Positions 1 to 11,029 are shown, counted from the stretch's first letter. The stretch is 64,000 nucleotides of DNA from Bedellia somnulentella (GCA_963576735.1 OY755190.1:5635695-5699694); one strand, 5' to 3'. Notes: generated by a model not told the origin, from the sequence alone. Numbers and translations are program-made.

Positions 1-261
1 AGCGATTATTTTGGAAGGAGATCCACCACTAATCATCCCTATATTGCCGAGCAATCGCTGCAAGCTCTCCCACTATTACCAACGGTCAGTGTAGGGGGCA
101 GCACCGGGCCGTGTCGCCGCAGCGCCAAACTACTATTCGTATCTGTACTTACTAAAGATATTCTCATTTCTGAACATGAAAACTTGGTATATTTGTTTCA
201 TGATTCTTATGAACAATTAAAAAGGAATTTTTGGAACTTAACCCCTAACGGGTTGATATAG
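1..261 (+). CDS. possible 3'-terminal exon of an unidentified gene (partial)
   Basis: Frame 1 is open from the first base of the window to a TAG at 259-261, giving 86 residues with no Met required, so it would continue from the left. The first 50 codons are less AT-rich than their surroundings and include a Ser/Gly/Pro-rich stretch (PTVSVGGSTGPCRRS). The last 35 codons are AT-rich and look more like non-coding DNA, so a true exon might end earlier at a weak GT near 140. I do not recognise a domain. It could equally be a chance open frame. Confidence 0.25.
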   Translation, partial: SDYFGRRSTTNHPYIAEQSLQALPLLPTVSVGGSTGPCRRSAKLLFVSVLTKDILISEHENLVYLFHDSYEQLKRNFWNLTPNGLI

Positions 262-383
262 CAAATGAAATTTAATATAGAGTTTTTTTACATTTTATAA
301 TTAAACTTGGTGCGATTGAATTTATGAAATCCATCTATCAATAATTCATGAATATATGCTAACAACCATAAATTCCATAAAAG

Positions 384-535
384 GGTAGCCGTAGCTTCGG
401 AGATACTAATTCTTCACCCAATTTTGGAAATATATTGATAAAAGATAGGTTAATACAGGTTGTTAGTGATGGGTCACAAACTGCATCGCCCAACAATCAC
501 TTAAAAAGCCTCAATGTCCTTTATGTCATTTACAA
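384..535 (-). repeat. SINE-1 fragment, degenerate
   Basis: Decayed minus-strand piece of the common SINE: the words for 'agggtagcc', 'gatgggtc' and 'gcatcgccca' are present in the expected order, but both ends are lost. Confidence 0.6.
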
Positions 536-672
536 CGCCCGCGGGATTATAAATATAAAAAACAGAAGTAGGGATAGTGTTTCGGTATTTTGGTATTGTG
601 TAAACTGGATGCAAAAAATGAAGTCCACGCGGACGAAGTCGCGGGGCAAAAAGCTAGTATAATATACGTGCC

Positions 673-892
673 ATTAGTGCCGGCTTAGAATGTCGCTACA
701 CCTTTCTACCCACGGGTGTCGTAAGAGGCAACAAAGGATATGGGGGTTTTAAGTGGAATTTGGGCGATGCGGTTGGAGACCCATCACCAAAATCCTTTAT
801 TTTACAATATTTTCCCCGTTCAATTTCCAAAAGTGGCTCTGGCTACCTTTCCTAGGGATTTATAGCCGTGAGCATATGTATGTATGTATATA
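673..892 (+). repeat. SINE-1 copy (subfamily B)
   Basis: Starts at tagtgccggcttagaatg and ends in a TATG repeat after 'tatagccgtgag'. It carries the 'ctacccacgggtgtcgtaag' form of the head, which distinguishes subfamily B from the 'ttcttccggtgggtgtacgt' form (subfamily A). Confidence 0.85.
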
Positions 893-1073
893 ATATTATC
901 ATAGCATAATACAACAATAATTTAACTATCATGTTTTCTCATTAGCCAATGTTCCGGTCCGGTGCGTCGTTAAATAAGCCTCCGTTTATACAATCTCCGA
1001 ATTCCTAAAAACTCATAAACATCACATTTTATTTCAACACCTCATACGTGATCAAATTTTATTTGATTTAGTT

Positions 1074-1326
1074 GCCGTGTAGCGCCGGTTTTGCCGTGTA
1101 ATGCTGGCTTAGAATGTCACTACCCCCTTCTACCCACGGGTGTCGTAAGAGGCGACTAAGGGTGTGGGGCTTTTTAAGTGTTTTTTGGGCGATTCGATTG
1201 GAGACCCATCACCAACGATACTTTATTTATACCATCTTCTCCCCTATTAACTTCCAAATGTGGCTGAGGAGTTTCTAGCTTTGAAGCTCTGGCTACCCCT
1301 TTTTGGGATTAATGGTCATTAGTGTA
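1074..1326 (+). repeat. SINE-1 copy (subfamily B)
   Basis: Nearly full-length. The first twenty bases look duplicated (gtgtagcgccgg, then gtgtaatgctgg). The TATG tail is lost and the copy fades at 'ggtcattagtg'. Confidence 0.8.
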
Positions 1327-1608
1327 TTATTATACATATTTACATATTTTTTTGTTGAAAGTAATCACACAAATGTGATCACTTATTGTTTCTACCGTTA
1401 CTCATAATTACGGCTGTAACCCCCCAAAAGGCTTTAGAATAAATAATTCATCAATTGCGTTGAAAGCTTTAAAGAGTAAAAGACACAAAGACAGTTAAAA
1501 ATTAAATATTGGGGATGGGTTTCTTACCGCAAATATCTAATTACTTTTTAAACCACGTAGCCTTAGTCGCCTTTTACGAGACCTATGTTAAGAGACGGGT
1601 AATTGTCA

Positions 1609-1858
1609 TACATACATACATATACTCACGACTATAAAACCCTTAACGGGGTAGCCAGAGCTTTGGAATGAGAAATTCCTCAGCCACTTTTGGAAGTTGA
1701 TTGGGGAAAAGATGGTAATGATAAATGTTTTTGGTGACGGGTCCCCAACCACATCGCCCAAAAATCACTTAAAAGGCCCCTATACCCTTAGTCGCCTCAT
1801 ACGATCACCCACGGGTAGAAATGGGGTAGTGTTATTCTAAGCCGACACTACACGGTAA
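1609..1858 (-). repeat. SINE-1 copy, near full length
   Basis: Minus-strand copy: CATA repeat at the left (the tail), then 'actcacgactataaaaccc', the degenerate B-box-like region and 'ccgacactacac' at the right (the head). Confidence 0.85.
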
Positions 1859-2030
1859 TTGTCATGTGTAATAAAATAGACCAATGTTCGTCATATAAAT
1901 AAAAAATATATATTTATATACGGATATATTATACACAGACCAAATTAGCCCCAAAATAAGTAAGACTTGTATTATGATGGGATACAAACTTAACGATATA
2001 TTTAATATTATATATTACATATATAAATAA

Positions 2031-2152
2031 CACCCAAGACTAAGAAACAATCATTTATGCTCATCACATAAATGTTGCCCTCAGCGGGGATCGAACCTGC
2101 AACCACCGGACCGAGAGCTAGTCCCCTATCCACTCGGCCACGGCTGTCGTCA
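2031..2152 (-). repeat. SINE-3: tRNA-derived head plus conserved body
   Basis: Read on the minus strand, the right part (2152 to 2083) is a tRNA-like sequence with an A-box-like 'gtggccgagtggat' and a B box 'ggttcgatccc'. The body that follows contains 'gtgatgagca'. The same order recurs at 54786-54916. The head-plus-body structure and the second copy say SINE rather than a functional tRNA gene. The 3' end runs into AT-rich DNA. Confidence 0.75.
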
Positions 2153-2159
2153 ATATCAT

Positions 2160-2634
2160 TTGCTTAAGTGCCTTTTTAATTCAATTTTACTACGTTTGAA
2201 TGTATAATAAAAATTAATTAAAATTTGATTAGTCATCATTAGCAGACACAAAAAGCCTGCCGAATCGAGTGATAGAATTACACGCCTTATGGTTATTCTT
2301 TATAGTGATTTAGTTTATTTTTTTTTATTTTTTTTATAACAAATCTTTCGTGAGGCCTGTGTCCAGCCAGTGGACGTTAATTGGCAGATGATGATGAAGT
2401 TTTTTAAAATAATAGTTTTTTTGTTTTTGTGTAATTTTCGTATGACAAGCTGGCTTCTTTTCGTTTGTAGAAAAGTAGCTGGGTAATTTATATTAAGATT
2501 TAACTTGCATACATATACATACATTTATACTAATGGGTATCAATGCCTAAAAGAAGTATCCAGAACTACAGAATCGAAAATTATTCAGCCAAAATTCAAA
2601 AATTATTCAGAGTTTTGAAGTTTAGTGAGGACCG
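2160..2634. other. AT-rich intergenic DNA
   Basis: No gene or recognised repeat seen. T-rich runs near 2315-2340 and one short open frame on the minus strand look like chance. Confidence 0.5.
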
Positions 2635-2673
2635 ACCAGCCTTAAATTGAGGTGCTCTCAATTTAAGGCTGGT
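2635..2673. repeat. perfect 17-bp inverted repeat (hairpin)
   Basis: Arms ACCAGCCTTAAATTGAG (2635-2651) and its exact reverse complement (2657-2673) enclose a 5-base loop. A second small hairpin, ggaga/tctcc, follows at about 2675. No gene flanks it; function unknown. Confidence 0.9.
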
Positions 2674-3804
2674 TGGAGATTTAGTCTCCATCTCCAGCTA
2701 TATCGCTCTAAAATATGTTAAAAAATTCCAACCTCTTACGTCACTCACCGCGGTAAGAAAATGACTAGCTCTTCCTGATGATGTAGTCTGAACTCAGAAC
2801 ATAACAATAAACTTACTTAGAAATTAACTTATAAACTCCTTTTTCAAGCCATATATTTTCAGTAGGTATCCATATGAATTTGGCACCTAGTTTGAAGTAT
2901 ACACTTTGTACCTTGAGCGGGCAATATAAACTAGACAGTGTTAACGGAGGGGACCTATTTATTATTATCTTTGTATGCTTGCCGTAGCTCGGCATCGGAT
3001 AAGCCCTGATTCAATCAATGTCGCTCAAACAAATGTATGAAATTTGCTTGCGATGACTACACAGCTTCCTGGGGTACCCAATTCCGATTTTTACCCGGAA
3101 GCCCCAGGAAGATTTTTTGCGGACCTCTTCATCACTTATTAAATCACATTACAAAGCTTTCTCTAATGCCTTTAGGGTGACTCTAGTTTTCTTATGACAT
3201 GCATTGAAGCAGGCCAATACAACATAGTATAAATTTATTCATAACTCGATAATATCTTTAAGCTCAAACGGCTTAACAAGTACGAGAAAGATTATAAAAT
3301 GATACGCCTTTAAGAGGATTGTGCTTGTTACGGTGTGCTGTGTAATTTGGTATTCAGCGTTTACAGGGCATAATAATCAGCGAATAATTAGAGTAGTTCG
3401 GTTGTTGGAGCCAATACAACAATTAGACAGCTATGCTATTTGACCTCATACCACTCGCACCGTTCCGTCCGACGTTTATGACTGGAGTAGTTTAGTTGTG
3501 TCATTAAATCGTCACTCTTGTATAATGGTATCCTTTAATAAGTATATAGCTTCGGTATTGTGCTGGAAATTAATTTTATGATGTTTTACTAAATAATATA
3601 AACAGAGGCATATTGTAAGTAATTACGTTTTTGTGTTGGTTTTGCATTTACATATTGATACAATATTTGGAAGCTAACTTCGATAGTGTAAACAATTATA
3701 ATGTTTAGTTTTGATGCTGTTTCGTGCGGACTTGGATTACGACAGACTAATAGATCAACGTCGACCGAGTGTATTCTTTTATCAGTAATTACAAACATGT
3801 TTTA
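2674..3804. other. intergenic DNA without recognised features
   Basis: No ORF with coding character and no match to the repeat families of this window. Short open frames at 2813-2995 and 3589-3798 have no visible motif. Confidence 0.45.
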
Positions 3805-4150
3805 TATTGATACATCACACCAACGGTCGTTAGTTCCCATTGGGGTAGGCAGAGAATATCGACCACGATCCTGGCAAACCTCTCTAGCTTCGTTCACATC
3901 CATCAATCTTTTCGTACATGTTCTTTTATTCTTCAGACTACGAATACCTGCCGTTTTTAGCATATTTTCTGTACGATCTAAATGTGTCCTCCTTGGTTGT
4001 ACTCTACTAACATTACCATTGGCACATTGGATCTAAATATCTCTTTCACCAATTTACTTGCATCCCTCCTCTTTATGTGCACAAACCATACTAATATTCC
4101 TTTTCTATTTTTCCCACAATATCATCTTTCACACCGCACTTTTCACGAAT
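3805..4150 (-). mobile_element. RTE-A LINE, 3' end fragment
   Basis: On the minus strand this encodes the C-terminal tail of the LINE protein seen intact elsewhere (NEAREVCQDRTKWRSIVSAY type), here with frameshifts, followed upstream by 'gtgtgaaagatgatattgtg'. The terminal TATG repeat is missing. Truncated and inactive. Confidence 0.75.
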
Positions 4151-4985
4151 AACAATTTGTTTTGTATACAAAACACATGCAGATACTCTACATATAATTT
4201 AAGACAAAACAAGAAGCACTTATTTCAACTACAAAATCGTCTATTACACAAAACATAATTTTAATGACATTAAATTAATAGTGCGCCTACACGCCTCAAC
4301 ACTTTGTAGGCATTCGATTGTAATAGTTCGAGAATTTCGAACCACCTGCAGTACATTGCTTGTAAAGTTGGCAATGAAATATCTGAATGCGTTTTAAGAT
4401 CGCAATGGTGATTGAGCATGGTAAAATATTAGTGTGATGTAGTAATTGCGCTGTAAGTGTAACATAGTTGTCATATAAAAGCCAGACAAGACACCTTAGC
4501 ACGCTTCGTGGCACAGAACAAGCTGTTTACATCTTGTCACGATATTATACTAGTATTTGTGGAAATAATTTTATTACCAAAAGTAGCAGCTACGTTCTAT
4601 TAAAGTGCAATGGGCAGCGATGTTTACTTGATTAGGAAATATAAACTATGTTTATGATTTGGTTTGAATGTAAATGCTGTTTAACGATAAATTGACTGCG
4701 ATTAAGTGTAGGGATTTTTACAAGACTAAGTTAGAAGTAGGATTTTGTATTTAATGTACGTATTTATCTCTGGCATGCCTACCATGGCCTAGATCGAACC
4801 TAAAAATAAGCTATCCTTTAATAAAATAACATGTAACAGAATGTTTATTTGGAATTGATAGTAAGGAAGGGGAACCAGTGAAATAATTTGTAGAACAGTC
4901 TTGGAAGTTTATTTACTAGGGATGAAAAGTGTGGTGAGACCTCGAAAGAAGAACGAAAAATGATATTGTTGTAAATAGATCAATG
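4151..4985. other. intergenic DNA, mostly unassigned
   Basis: Nothing gene-like is supported. A short stretch near 4920 ('gaaaagtgtggtgaga') resembles the RTE-A reading frame and may be a further remnant. Confidence 0.4.
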
Positions 4986-5039
4986 AATAGTCTAATCATT
5001 ACCCTAATGAATTGTCAGTCGGTGTCCGGAAAGCCTTAT

Positions 5040-5215
5040 TTTCTTTTATTATTTACTTCGCTTTTACAATTTCTTCCATACTTATCATACTTTCAGACAT
5101 GTTACTCATTAATTCGTCACAATTACCATCACTATCAATTGCTAAAGCAATGAGGTCACCCCTTTTGTCAAAGAGACCTTCAAAATAATCCTTCCATACC
5201 CTTTTTATTCTTGTT
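5040..5215 (-). mobile_element. RTE-type LINE fragment, inner part of the reverse-transcriptase ORF
   Basis: The minus strand reads VWKDYFEGLFDKRGDL followed by an acidic linker and MSESMISMEEIVKAK, a layout typical of the region just before the reverse-transcriptase fingers in RTE-group LINEs. It points opposite to the fragment at 5255-5480, which covers a later part of the same kind of ORF. Confidence 0.6.
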
Positions 5216-5254
5216 CCAACATGTGTCATGAAGATATCGAGAGAACAGTGAAAA

Positions 5255-5480
5255 TGGGTAATGCGTGCGTGTGCGTTAACGGAGAACTGAACAGTCTAAT
5301 GTCTAGTCAGTCGGTGTCCGAAAGGGCCAAAATGGCAGTGCATAATGCTGCTCTACCTCCTACGCCAATGTATGGCAGCCAATGTTGGTTGTGTTAGAAG
5401 AAGCATGAGAACAGAGTAAATGCAGTAGGGATAAGAATTACGCTCCTAGACTGCAGTAAACTTAAGAAATCTACGTCACC
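5255..5480 (+). mobile_element. RTE-type LINE fragment, thumb region of the reverse transcriptase
   Basis: The plus strand reads VNGELNSLMSSQSVSERAKM, then AVHNAALLPTPMYGSQCW and, after a stop, KKHENRVNAVGIRI. This is the post-YXDD segment of RTE-group reverse transcriptases. It carries an internal stop and both ends are truncated. Confidence 0.7.
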
Positions 5481-6107
5481 AGCGGAACGAAACTCCAAAT
5501 TCTTATTATATTTCGAGACAAAGAACAGAAATTACGAAGAAATCAAGAACAAATTTTAATTACTATGTTATCAGACTTAATTAAGGCTAATTATTATTGA
5601 TTGCAACCGACTACTGTTGTCAGTTTACTAATTGCAGGTCGTTAATTTTGTTGAATGCCTAACTTACAAAAAAAAACTTGATTTGTCTAGTGACGAATTA
5701 ACAACTTTAATTAATATAAAATTTTATATAATAACAGCAGAATCAAGACAGACAACATCAAATGAAGTATGCTTATATTACCTTACTAATTAGTTACAGA
5801 TTAGGTGAAATTTAATGGGAATATGCCATTTTTACCCTAAATAATTTTGTATTTTTTATTATATGTTCTAGAATAAGAATTTAGATATTAAGTAAGTTTA
5901 TTGTTGTTGTGCCCCAACGGGATCTTATATATCCTACATAATGATTTGTTAAGATCTTACCTGTCAAGATCAAGAATGCAAATAAATGAATTCAATTGCG
6001 ATTGGTAAAAAATACAAACAAGCGTAATTAAATAAATTATTGTAATAATTTGTAATAATCTCCCCATGTCATATACATCTAAATATCATGACCATACTCT
6101 TACTTAT
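5481..6107. other. AT-rich intergenic DNA
   Basis: No gene, RNA or recognised repeat seen. Confidence 0.5.
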
Positions 6108-6215
6108 ACATACATATACTCACGCCGTTAGTTCTCTTTGGGTTAGGCAGAGACTATCGATCTGCACTTTGTACGATCCTGGCAAACATCTCTAGCTTCG
6201 CTCACATGCATATGT
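6108..6215 (-). mobile_element. RTE-A LINE, short 3' end fragment
   Basis: Tail 'catacatatactcacgcc' at the left, then the reverse complement of the last thirty or so codons of the LINE ORF. Strongly 5'-truncated. Confidence 0.8.
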
Positions 6216-6597
6216 GAATCTTACTCATATTTTGTTATCTTTAAGCTGATTCCGAAGACTTCCTAGCTATAGGGCACCTAATTGTATTTTATTTGATAAT
6301 TGCGAAGTGCAATAAATTGTATGCACGCTTTGCTTGGATACCCCTTAACAAATAGAAATGGGAAACCCCCAAAAAATCCCCTCTCATAAGGAGATTTTCG
6401 AGGGGGGTTTCAAAAGGAAACTTTACCATTTGTTGGGTAAGCGTTATCAAACCCTTCCATTTGATTTAGTTATCTCTTTAATAGTGTTTAGTCTTACAAA
6501 TTGGAAGTGAACTAAAAAGGTTACCCATTGATTTCGGTTTGGGTTTCCTTTTTATGAGTTTTGTACGTAAGCCGCTCGTTCGGTCTCGGCTTATGAC

Positions 6598-6690
6598 TAA
6601 AAATTAGTTGGCCATGTGGGTTTCCTCAAGATGTTTTCCCTCACTGTTAACAATCTTGATATATTAACCACACAAAACATTTATAAAAGA
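6598..6690 (-). repeat. SINE-2 fragment (central part)
   Basis: Contains 'ggccatgtgggtttcctca', 'ttttccctcactgttaac' and 'taaccacaca', the minus-strand words of SINE-2. It is followed at 6700-6775 by a strongly diverged tRNA-like stretch that could be its head. Confidence 0.7.
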
Positions 6691-6775
6691 CTTTCTTTTC
6701 GAGTGTATCGTCGCAGGATTTGACTTGCGTCTCCGGTATAAGAAGTGCCGTTATCCCACTGGGCCATTATGGAAG

Positions 6776-6868
6776 CAAAACGTGGGTAGTCTCTACACCA
6801 GATGACTAACATGGCAAATCACTTCCTGAAATGTTAATACCTCTGCCATCCTTTTGGGGATATATGTC
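6776..6868 (+). repeat. SINE-2 fragment (3' part), inverted relative to its neighbour
   Basis: Contains 'aaaacgtgggtag', 'acaccagatgac' and 'gttaatacctctgcca', ending at 'tttggggatat'. Plus orientation, unlike the piece just before it, so the two come from different insertions or a rearrangement. Confidence 0.65.
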
Positions 6869-6924
6869 AAGAAAGTAGAGGTCAGTTGTAATTGTAATAA
6901 ATCGTTTTCTGTTAAATACATACA

Positions 6925-7165
6925 TTCATACATACATATACTCACGCCGTTAATTCCCATTGGGGTAGGCAGAGACTATCGATCGCCATTTCGTACGATC
7001 CTGGCAAACCTCTCTTGCTTCGTCTACATCCATCATCTTTGCATACATGTTCTTTTATTCTTGATACTTCGGACGCCTGCCTTTTTGAGCACACTCTCAA
7101 TTTGGTCCAAGTGTGTCTTTCGTGGCCGTCCTCTACTAACATTACCTTCCACATTAGCTTTCTTT
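6925..7165 (-). mobile_element. RTE-A LINE, 3' end fragment
   Basis: Complete TATG-repeat tail at the left (as CATA), then the C-terminal coding segment in reverse, including the SRGRPRKT-like and NEAREVCQDR-like parts. The frame is largely readable; 5'-truncated. Confidence 0.85.
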
Positions 7166-7169
7166 TAAA

Positions 7170-7520
7170 TCTAATGTATAAAAATCACGTGTCAAAGTGT
7201 TTGTCACCAAACTTCTCCGAAAAGGCTGAACCGATTTAAATGAAATTTTGCATACACATTTGGTCGGTCTGAGAATTGGTTTATAAGATTTTTTTATACT
7301 CCTAAGTGATAAGGGTTGTCCACCACTAACATTTTTACTAGACTTATTTTATAAATTTATATGGCAAATAACGTTTGCCGGTTTAGCTAGTTATATTATT
7401 CAAAATGCTATACCAAAGGTTTACGTGCGTCTAAAGGGATTGACAGATATTTGTGACAGTAGTCAGGATCAACGACTTAAAGTGTCCTTGCAGCAGGGTA
7501 TCTTCGGGAGCTCCGATAGA
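7170..7520. other. intergenic DNA with an interspersed-repeat-like segment
   Basis: 7195-7290 holds 'ctgaaccgatttaaatgaa', a phrase common in dispersed arthropod repeats. I cannot assign it to a class. No gene seen. Confidence 0.35.
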
Positions 7521-7625
7521 ACCCTATTATGACAGATGCAAGAGAGATTTGTCAGGATCGTACAAAGTGGCGATCTATAGTCTCTGCCTAACTCAATTGG
7601 AACAACGGGCGTGAGTATAAGTAAG
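7520..7625 (+). mobile_element. RTE-A LINE, short 3' end fragment
   Basis: Carries 'gatttgtcaggatcgtacaa', 'agtctctgcctaa' and 'gggcgtgagtataagta', the last codons and tail of the LINE in plus orientation. Confidence 0.8.
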
Positions 7626-7629
7626 TAAT

Positions 7630-8285
7630 TATAACTGTGCAATACATTCAAAATTTCCAGGACTCAATCGGCGGTCCAAATCTATAGTAAACTAGATACT
7701 CGCAATTAAACTATTACAACAAAGGCTTTCAAGGAACTATTGCATTGTGTTACAGAGCTTTAGTTATAATTGGCAGCTTTTGTTATAATTGTGAAGCTTC
7801 AAACATATGTTTCATACCAGGGCTGCATTTGGAATCGGTTCAATTAAAAGGAAAGTTTTTTATTCAGTATGTCATTCAATTAATCGTACTCGTACGTAAC
7901 TACTCCGACACTGCTTTTCTTGCAACTTACATCTAAACTGGTCAATCAGAAAAAGTTTTAAAAAGCTACTATTATAAAATGTCGACATAAAATCAATATA
8001 GATTCACTGTACCGTTTTGACAATCAATCACCTTATGAGACAACATATCGTGAAGTTTCATTACAGGACCAAATAAACGGATTTTTAACCTGTTTATGAA
8101 AATTGCGTTTTATGTAAACGTGCAAAGGGTGTATACAATTTTTTATTAATTTACTCAGATACGTTAATCAATAAATAATGCATTACCCACGCTGCCATTT
8201 GATTTCACCTACACGCAATATATATATACAATATTACATTATTTCATATATATATTAATACATATATATACATTATTATATTTAC
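7630..8285. other. intergenic DNA without recognised features
   Basis: An AT dinucleotide-rich run lies at 8215-8280. No coding signal seen. Confidence 0.45.
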
Positions 8286-8528
8286 ATGCATCATATACTC
8301 ACAGCTATAAAACCCTATAAGGGACAGCCTGAGCTTCCTAACAACAAATTTCTCATCTACTTTTGGAAGTTTAGTAAGGAAAAGATTGTTAAAACAAAGC
8401 TGTTGAAATATTGGTAATGGGTCTCCAAACGCATCGTCCAAAAATAACTTAAATAGTCGCAATACCCTTATTCGCCTCTTACAATCACCCACTGGAAGAA
8501 ATGGGTTAATAAGCAGACACAACACAGA
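8286..8528 (-). repeat. SINE-1 copy, near full length
   Basis: Minus strand; 'atatactcacagctataaaa' at the left, degenerate head at the right. Confidence 0.8.
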
Positions 8529-8951
8529 CATTTCAACGTACTTTGCACTTTTGTTTATTGTATAAAAAAAATCTTCGGTTAAGGCAAAATAAGAATAGGT
8601 AATATTTATGTTTTTATAGTATTTTTCTAAAGCAAGAAAGTCTTGTCGAATTTCCTTAGTACAGTCCTGCCCTGTAAGCGTGTCCTATCTCCTAATCCTA
8701 TCTCAAACATATTATTGCTAAACTTTAATTGCATATAATATTATGGAATAAAAAGGTGTTACACAGGTTTATTGGGATTAAGTGAAGCAAAGAGATTTAA
8801 ACAAACCATAGCGTCGGTATTAAGTGGAACAATAAGATGATATCAAAATGTAGCGTAAGAGGTAAACGATGATATCCATTGTATAACGAGAAAGAGCCAA
8901 CAATACTATAACAAAAGACGAGAAGAGACGAGAAGAAAACAAAAATACCAA

Positions 8952-9166
8952 AAAGGGGTAGCCAGAGCTTTAGAGCTAGAAACTCTTCAGCCACATTTGG
9001 AAGTTGATAGTGGAAAGGAAGGTAGAAGTAAGTATCGTTGGTGATGGGCCTCCAATCGCGTCGCCCAACAATAACATAAAAAGCCCTAATGCCCTTAGTC
9101 GCCTCTTACGAACACTCACGGGAAGAAATGGGGTAGTACTATTCTAAGCTGATACTACGCAGATTA
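8952..9166 (-). repeat. SINE-1 copy lacking its tail
   Basis: Begins inside the 3' part at 'aaaaaggggtagccagag' and runs to the head near 9160. The terminal TATG repeat is absent. Confidence 0.8.
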
Positions 9167-9546
9167 TTATTTTTCTTTTAGCAAATAACTATAGAACTGA
9201 AAGATGACTGAATTCTGCAAGACGTACGATTCACAGTTTCTTGTCAAAATAAAGAATCAAGTACATACAAAATGTCATAAGAAGTCACGAGCCAAAAGCC
9301 AACATAACCTTAATCGGGAGAAAATGCGTTAGTGAATGAATAAAGCTTCGAAACAGTTCATTTCATTGTAAATTGTCTATATGAATATTTGAAATAATTT
9401 CAAGTTCTATTTATTACCGAAAAAAACTATTAAAATAATTATAAACTTTGCATACCAAATTTTCTTCGAATTAAAAAAAAAAAAACATTTTACTAGATAT
9501 ATATGCTATGCTTCATATTTGTCAAATATTTATGAATATTCTGTAA
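9167..9546. other. AT-rich spacer with one TIR-like remnant
   Basis: 9447-9466 (aaactttgcataccaaattt) resembles the terminal repeat of the 500-bp MITE at 37,422 and 25,461, so it may be a solo end. Nothing else seen. Confidence 0.4.
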
Positions 9547-10890
9547 TAGTCCGGTCAATTTATACATTCAAGGTTACATAAATTCATAAGAAGCTGAAAA
9601 TTGGCACAATTGTTCAAAACATGATTATAAATGAAACCTCAAAAGTCCCCATCGTTCCGAGGTGTGCTAAAAAATTTACACGAGGTCAAAGGTAAAAAAA
9701 ATAGTTTTTTGCAATTTTAAGCGAAACGGTGAGTTTTTCGCAAAATTTTTCCAGTACAAAATTGTAGATCAGAAGATTTTCTACAAAAAAGATATCAATA
9801 ATTTTTTTCCTAAAAGCCACCATTTTGAAGATATAACGCGTTGAAAAGTTCGATCATTGGTAATCTTCATACTTTGCACACGTTTCCACGCCACCTATGA
9901 GTAGTGTACTTAGCGCGTTTTATTTTAACGTGGTATCTCCTGTAGGCCTATTCCACGGGTCTGCATTGATTTTATTTGTTTTAAAACTATTGTAAAATAT
10001 TATTGTACATATCGGTTGGTTAAAATAATGGCGGTGTAATTGAAAATGAAATGATTAATATTCCTCGTCTGATTCGTAATTTTCCAGGATTACTGTTTCT
10101 TGTCCTTCGTCTTCTTCTTGTTCTTCTTCCTGTTCTTCTTCTTCTTTTTCTTCTATTTCACAGATCAACTGTCCCACTAGCGATTCCTCATTGGTATTAT
10201 ATGAGTCTTCTAGATTAGCTGACTCAACATTAGAGCACGATCGGCCTTGGCAGTTTGTGCATGCCAGGGAATAAAACAGTCCAACTTTTCTGCATCCACA
10301 TTTAGCATTACAACCTTTTATACAGTTACAAAATATTGAGTTGAGAAGTTTCTCAGGTGCTGGTGGAAGTAAAGTAAGAACTGGCTCTAATGTATTGTCG
10401 ACCAACTTCCAACCCCAGTCTTTAGGGTCCAGGTGATTACCAAGACACACTTGAACTTGGTAATATACCCGAAATAAATGTTGGTGAGCAGCTACTGAGG
10501 TTTAAGTTATAACACCTTATAAGTGATGTTCATACGTGGCGTACATTTGCAAAGTATGAAGATTACCAATGATCGAACTTTTCAACGCGTTATATCTTCA
10601 AAATGGTGGCTTTTAGGAAAAAAAATATTGAAATCTTTTTTGTAGAGAATCTTCTGATCTACAATTTTGTACTGGAAAGATTTTGCGAAAAACTCACCGT
10701 TTCGCTTAAAATCGCAAAAAACTATTTTTTTTGACCTTTGACCCCGTGTAAAATTTTTAGCACACCTCGGAACGATGGGGACTTTTGAGGATTCATTTAT
10801 AATCATGTTTTGAACAATTGTGCCAATTTTCAGCTTCTTATGAATTTATGTAACCTTCCTCCTATTTTTAGGCCTAAATTGACCGGACTA
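9547..10890. mobile_element. DNA transposon remnant with ~350-bp terminal inverted repeats
   Basis: The outer ends are TAGTCCGGTCAATTTA and its exact complement. Homology between the arms runs inward to about 9895 and 10,540 with scattered differences. The flanks give a possible 3-bp duplication TAA, which would fit PIF/Harbinger-like elements, but this is weak. The only coding part left is a Cys-rich protein fragment on the minus strand (10,055-10,450), so this is a deleted, non-autonomous copy of a larger element. Confidence 0.85.
10055..10500 (-). pseudogene. C-terminal fragment of a Cys-rich protein inside the transposon
   Basis: The open frame runs from about 10,500 down to 10,055. It uses no convincing Met, and its first residues (AAHQHLFRVYYQVQ) look like the middle of a protein. 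Then come LDPKDWGWKL, LPPAPEKLL and a Cys cluster of the form CNCIKGCNAKCGCRK followed by CTNCQGRSCSN, probably metal-binding. A long Glu-rich acidic tail ends in YESDEEY. I have a general impression of similar C-terminal modules in insect repeat-encoded proteins but cannot name the family. The N-terminal part is missing by deletion, possibly past an acceptor-like cctcag. Confidence 0.6.
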
Positions 10891-11029
10891 TAATTATTAT
10901 GGTCTTTTTACATTTTTGATACCTTTCTTAGTAATGGATCGATGTTGTCATCTTTTTGTTCCTTCCCTTTTAACTAGCCTGTTATTGTTGTTGTCCTGTC
11001 ACTGATACATCCATCGCTTAACCGCTATT

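Noticed and set aside
2083..2152. A functional tRNA gene on the minus strand
   Set aside because: Followed by a SINE body and repeated with it at 54,786-54,916; stems are imperfect.
3701..4036. A 111-codon plus-strand gene
   Set aside because: Most of it is the reverse strand of an RTE-A LINE fragment.
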